A DNA stretch of 64,000 nucleotides from Paenibacillus sp. GM2 (lineage in GTDB: Bacteria; Bacillota; Bacilli; Paenibacillales; Paenibacillaceae). The notes beneath the pieces are model-generated. The model was given only the letters and a program-made list of their open reading frames with translations, searched no databases and had not been told where the DNA came from. Of the stretch, positions 60,916-64,000 are shown in pieces. Position numbers and translations under genes: made by a program. The stretch lies in assembly GCF_900069005.2 (NCBI RefSeq), contig NZ_LN831279.1, forward strand, positions 1,723,747 through 1,787,746. Direction: 5' to 3'. Numbering within the stretch: position 1 is the stretch's first letter; every line of letters starts with the position of its first letter.

Positions 60916-61728
60916 TTATAGCTTCCTTGCCTTGATGACAAAGGTTACGGGAAGCATCTTGGCTTTTTGGGCAAAATCGTTGTTGTCTCCTCGCGATTGT
61001 ATGATATCTTCATCCGATTGCTCGATCATTTGCTCAATAACAAACCTGGCCTTTGAGAGTGCATTCACATAGGTTGATAGTTTACGGTCCGACAAGGTTA
61101 GGGTACCCTCCTCAAGAGATACCGAATACCAGGATTCATCAAAATAGCATTTTTTAAAAGCAAGACTATCATTTTCTGCAGCAACACATTTGTGAATAGG
61201 GTGGGACCAACTGAAAATAAATACGCCATCTTGTTTTAAATAAGAAGCGATGCGGCCAAAGGTACCTTCCAGATCGGTGGTCCAGCCTATGGCATAAACC
61301 GAATAAACAAAGTCAAAATAATCCACCGGTATGCCGCATTCCTCTTCCATGGGAGAACAGATAAATTGAGCTGAAAGGCCGCAGTCCGTCAAATGCTGCT
61401 TTGCCTTCTCGATTTGTTGTTCAGATATATCCAAAGCCCATAGTTCAGATGCATTGCGTTCCCCTTGATATTGCAAGGAATGACCAGTTCCACAGCCGAT
61501 CTCCAGCATCTTTTTTCCCGAGACATCACCAAATAGCTGGCATTTTTCTTCTGAGACAAAGGCTCCATAGTAAGGAAGCGAGGTTGCCCCTAAGATGTCA
61601 TTTCCTTTTGTATCCCAGAAAAGGCTGTTTGTTTGGTGAATAGATTCCCTGTCCATCTCAACCGAGATAGCACTGCCAACTTCGCCAGCGCCTATAATGT
61701 TTGGTCTATAAACCGAATTCTTGTCCAT
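60916..61728 (-). CDS. Class I SAM-dependent methyltransferase
   Basis: 270-residue methyltransferase of the UbiE/COQ5-like group: motif I KMLEIGCGTGHSLQY, acidic strand ALDISEQQIEKAKQHL, post-II FDFVYSVYAIGWTTDL, then GVFIFSWSHPIHKC. N-terminus SLFWDTKGNDILGATSLPYYG is typical of small-molecule methyltransferases in Bacillales. ATG at 61728 follows GGAGGG; the open frame extends 11 codons further without support. Substrate unknown. Confidence 0.87.
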   Translation of the reverse strand: MDKNSVYRPNIIGAGEVGSAISVEMDRESIHQTNSLFWDTKGNDILGATSLPYYGAFVSEEKCQLFGDVSGKKMLEIGCGTGHSLQYQGERNASELWALDISEQQIEKAKQHLTDCGLSAQFICSPMEEECGIPVDYFDFVYSVYAIGWTTDLEGTFGRIASYLKQDGVFIFSWSHPIHKCVAAENDSLAFKKCYFDESWYSVSLEEGTLTLSDRKLSTYVNALSKARFVIEQMIEQSDEDIIQSRGDNNDFAQKAKMLPVTFVIKARKL

Positions 61729-61937
61729 TCCAACACCCTCCACAAAATAAAATACGAACATTTGCTCTGTTAATCCCTAATCTACCATTTTTATAGGAAC
61801 AAATCTACACCGGAATATTCCATAATACGTCCTATCAAAAATAGTAAAAAGAACAAAAGTAAAATCAATAAATTGATATTGAGCTGCTGTTCGGTTCATT
61901 TATGATTAAAGTAACGAACCCGGAAGGAGTGGAAGGA

Positions 61938-63323
61938 ATGAGTACTTGCAAAGTCATGGTTACAAGACCTAAATTAATCGACAATGTTCTGATGAACCCC
62001 GGAATCGGATTTACGACTTTTCAACGCTTTAATGGAGACAAATTGAACGAAGGAAAACGTTGGACAGAGGGATCCCCCATTGTATATCAAGACTTCGATG
62101 GAAACCTGGAGAATGAAAATCATCCAATGACTTCAATCGCTTATTTCAGGATTTACTGGAAATACATAGAGCAGGAAAAGGGCAGCTACAATTGGGAGCT
62201 CATAGACAAGGCCCTCGCGACAGCCCGGCAGCGCAAACAAACGCTAATGCTTCGAATAGCCCCTTATGGTGCTAACGAAGAAGAAGACGTTCCCGCTTGG
62301 TATCGGGAATTACTAGGGAAACCGCCCGAGAAGTTTGATGGGCCAGGTTGGATGGTTGATGCGGAAGATCCGACTTATGCCGAGTATTTCGGAGACTTTA
62401 TCCGCGCCTTGGGCAGAAGATACGATGGCCACCCGGATATGGAAAGTGTGGATCTCTCCATTGTAGGCTCCTGGGGGGAAGGCATCGGTTCAAATCTGCT
62501 AACCCGTACAACAAGAGAGGCGCTGGTCGATGCCTACACGGATTCCTTCAAAGAAACACCGCTTGTGATGCTGCTGACCGATAAGAAGACGAACGGCTAC
62601 GGCTTGTCTAAAGCTAATGTAGGCTGGCGTGTCGATTGTCTGGGGGATGTGTGCGGCAAAGCGTGGGATTTCTCGGATGACTGGTCGCATATGAACGATT
62701 ATTATCCGCAGCAGCTTATACGCTCAGGCATGCAGGACGCGTGGAAGAAGGCTCCCGTTTCGCTGGAGGTATGCTGGGTGGTTCAGCACTGGAAGGATAT
62801 GGGGTGGGATATCGATTACATTATTGATCAATCGTTGAAATGGCATATCTCATCCTTTAACGCAAAGTCTTCACCGATCCCCAAGGAATGGGAGCCCAAC
62901 GTGGATCGTTGGCTCAAAAAAATGGGCTATCGTCTGGCCTTACGCAAGTTCTCATTCCCTGAGACGGTAAAACCGGGCGGCAAGCTGGCGTTTGCTTCCT
63001 GGTGGGAGAATCTGGGCGTCGCTCCTTGCTATAAGAAATTTCCTTTAGCTCTGAGACTTAAAGGCGAGCGAGCGACACAAGTTTTTATCACGGATGCCAA
63101 TATCTGCGAGTGGCTCCCCGGGGACAGCCTTTTCGACAGTAACGTATGGATTCCGGCAGATATGCCACTGGGCAGTTATCAGCTTGAGCTTGCTATTTTG
63201 CATGGGCATACCCATCGGCCCGCCGTTCAACTGGCCAATACCGGCCGACAACCGGACGGTTGGTATCTGCTTGGCAACGTAGAAGTGCAGCTTGAGCTTG
63301 AATCGCCTGATGCAATCGAATAA
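61938..63323 (+). CDS. TIM-barrel glycosidase-like protein (DUF4832-type)
   Basis: 461-residue protein without a signal peptide. The N-terminal part has GH-like barrel strands: LMNPGIGFTTFQRF, SIAYFRIYWKYIEQEKGSYN (as in GH42/GH5 barrels), MLRIAPYG, and VDLSIVGSWGEG with a Glu at the position of an acid/base residue. The last 120 residues form a beta-sandwich (FPETVKPGGKLAFASWWENL, PLGSYQLELAIL) typical of proteins with DUF4832. An intracellular glycan hydrolase is likely but the substrate is not evident. ATG at 61938 with AAGGAG upstream. Confidence 0.7.
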   Translation: MSTCKVMVTRPKLIDNVLMNPGIGFTTFQRFNGDKLNEGKRWTEGSPIVYQDFDGNLENENHPMTSIAYFRIYWKYIEQEKGSYNWELIDKALATARQRKQTLMLRIAPYGANEEEDVPAWYRELLGKPPEKFDGPGWMVDAEDPTYAEYFGDFIRALGRRYDGHPDMESVDLSIVGSWGEGIGSNLLTRTTREALVDAYTDSFKETPLVMLLTDKKTNGYGLSKANVGWRVDCLGDVCGKAWDFSDDWSHMNDYYPQQLIRSGMQDAWKKAPVSLEVCWVVQHWKDMGWDIDYIIDQSLKWHISSFNAKSSPIPKEWEPNVDRWLKKMGYRLALRKFSFPETVKPGGKLAFASWWENLGVAPCYKKFPLALRLKGERATQVFITDANICEWLPGDSLFDSNVWIPADMPLGSYQLELAILHGHTHRPAVQLANTGRQPDGWYLLGNVEVQLELESPDAIE

Positions 63324-63351
63324 CAGTAGGGGAACAGGAACATATATGCAT

Positions 63352-63377
63352 AAAACCGCGTAAAATCGCGGTTTTTT
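63352..63377 (+). terminator. Rho-independent terminator
   Basis: AAAACCGCG and CGCGGTTTT perfect stem, 6-nt loop, run of T. Confidence 0.92.
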
Positions 63378-63531
63378 ATTTTGCGCCAGATTTAAACCTC
63401 GGTGAAAATAATACTATAGTTATAAAATCGGATATTTTTGTTATGTTAATTTGAATAATTGAAACTATAATTATAAATATCGTGATCTGCGATTAAAGAA
63501 CAGAAAAGGAAATAGAAATGGAGAGGAATGG

Positions 63532-64000
63532 ATGGTTTCGATTTTACTTATTATCATTTATTTGGCATTTATTAGTTTGGGATTGCCGGATTCCCTAATT
63601 GGATCTGCCTGGCCTGTAATGCAATCAGAATTCGGTGTTCCTGTTTCTTATGCCGGATTGATTACTATGATTATTGCCTGCGGAACCATTATTTCCAGCT
63701 TGCTTTCCGATAAACTCACCAGGAGGCTTGGAACCGGACTCGTAACGGCAATCAGTGTTTTGTTGACAGCGGCGGCTCTTTTCGGCTTCTCCATATCACA
63801 TTCGTTTGTCTGGTTATGTTTATGGGCGATCCCTTATGGTCTTGGCGCAGGGGCGGTTGACGCCGCACTTAATAACTATGTTGCTCTGCACTATGCTTCC
63901 CGCCATATGAGCTGGCTTCACTGCTTCTGGGGTGTTGGCGCGGCTGTCAGTCCCTATATTATGAGCTATTATCTGACGGGCGGGTTTTGGTGGGATTATG
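63532..64000 (+). CDS. MFS transporter, 3' end outside window
   Basis: The frame is open from ATG 63532 to the window end (156 codons) with GAGAGG upstream. It encodes at least four membrane helices: SILLIIIYLAFISLGLPDSL, AGLITMIIACGTIISSLLSD with the motif A-like DKLTRRLG, then a helix ending near WLCLWAIPYGLGAGAVDAAL. The GLPDSLIGSAWP start is common in FucP/YfmO-like sugar or drug permeases. Substrate unknown. AT-rich sequence with no gene precedes it (63378-63500). Confidence 0.85.
   Translation, partial: MVSILLIIIYLAFISLGLPDSLIGSAWPVMQSEFGVPVSYAGLITMIIACGTIISSLLSDKLTRRLGTGLVTAISVLLTAAALFGFSISHSFVWLCLWAIPYGLGAGAVDAALNNYVALHYASRHMSWLHCFWGVGAAVSPYIMSYYLTGGFWWDY

Noticed and set aside
1..64000. 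CRISPR arrays, tRNA/rRNA genes, T-box or metabolite riboswitches, insertion sequences
   Set aside because: Reading through the intergenic regions showed no spaced direct repeats, no cloverleaf or T-box core sequences, and no transposase motifs. A covariance-model scan would be needed to exclude small RNAs.

Overview
The window looks like chromosomal DNA of a Gram-positive, endospore-forming facultative anaerobe close to Paenibacillus. The evidence is strong Shine-Dalgarno sites with many TTG and GTG starts, Bacillales gene families (Nre/Nar respiration, YwiC, YheC/D spore-coat ATP-grasp, XRE-cupin regulators, MhqR/MhqO, a GH18 chitinase with FN3 and CBM5/12) and lipoprotein signal peptides. 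I see no rRNA, tRNA, CRISPR array, insertion sequence or prophage module. Genus-level assignment is inference.

Region 1 (1-14.3 kb) is mixed-strand housekeeping and accessory genes: a 5'-truncated sensor kinase, a nucleotidyltransferase-fold protein, an APH-type kinase, a YbaK deacylase divergent from an XRE-cupin regulator, a tyrosine recombinase with a 28-bp Xer-like inverted repeat in its upstream region, a two-domain multicopper oxidase, a MarR/MFS efflux pair, an AI-2E family permease, FabV, a GNAT and a PLP aminotransferase. A second 28-bp site with the layout and right arm of a Firmicutes dif site follows the aminotransferase.

Region 2 (14.3-30.5 kb) holds a CUT1 sugar ABC importer without its ATPase, an MhqR/MhqO-like pair, a Gln-rich small protein, a HesB-like protein, a DMT exporter divergent from a MocR regulator, a sugar O-acetyltransferase, and a tightly coupled three-gene operon (HscC-type Hsp70, giant J-like/TPR protein, DUF1266 protein) that resembles the enterobacterial hscC/djlB/djlC/ybeR/ybeU neighbourhood. 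A secreted chitinase follows.

Region 3 (30.6-32.5 kb) is an Lsa-type ABC-F antibiotic-resistance gene behind a layered leader: an intrinsic terminator with a possible antiterminator, a 17-codon leader peptide with its own ribosome site, and a hairpin that buries the lsa ribosome site.

Region 4 (32.7-49.3 kb) is one all-plus-strand nitrate respiration island. It runs from an Fnr-like box, a membrane NreB-type sensor with four Cys, NreC and a GAF protein with a degenerate kinase-like tail, through a NarK-PAS fusion and narGHJI, to molybdenum cofactor genes (MoeB/ThiF, moaD, a 5'-truncated moaC, moaE, moaA), modAB without modC, and ywiC. narK and narG share a promoter architecture: two tandem GGG-N4-CCC palindromes 23-24 bp apart, each ending 26 bp before the -10. 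This fits NreC co-activation.

Region 5 (49.5-64 kb) is an accessory patchwork: a spore-coat ATP-grasp, MarR/nitroreductase, a PadR/HAAS-pentapeptide/ABC-2 exporter operon, a CueP-like lipoprotein, a seven-repeat RCC1-like protein, an arsenite/bile-acid-type transporter, an Rrf2 regulator with candidate operators near a DinB protein and near a methyltransferase/flavin oxidoreductase pair, a second methyltransferase, a TIM-barrel glycosidase-like protein and a truncated MFS permease.
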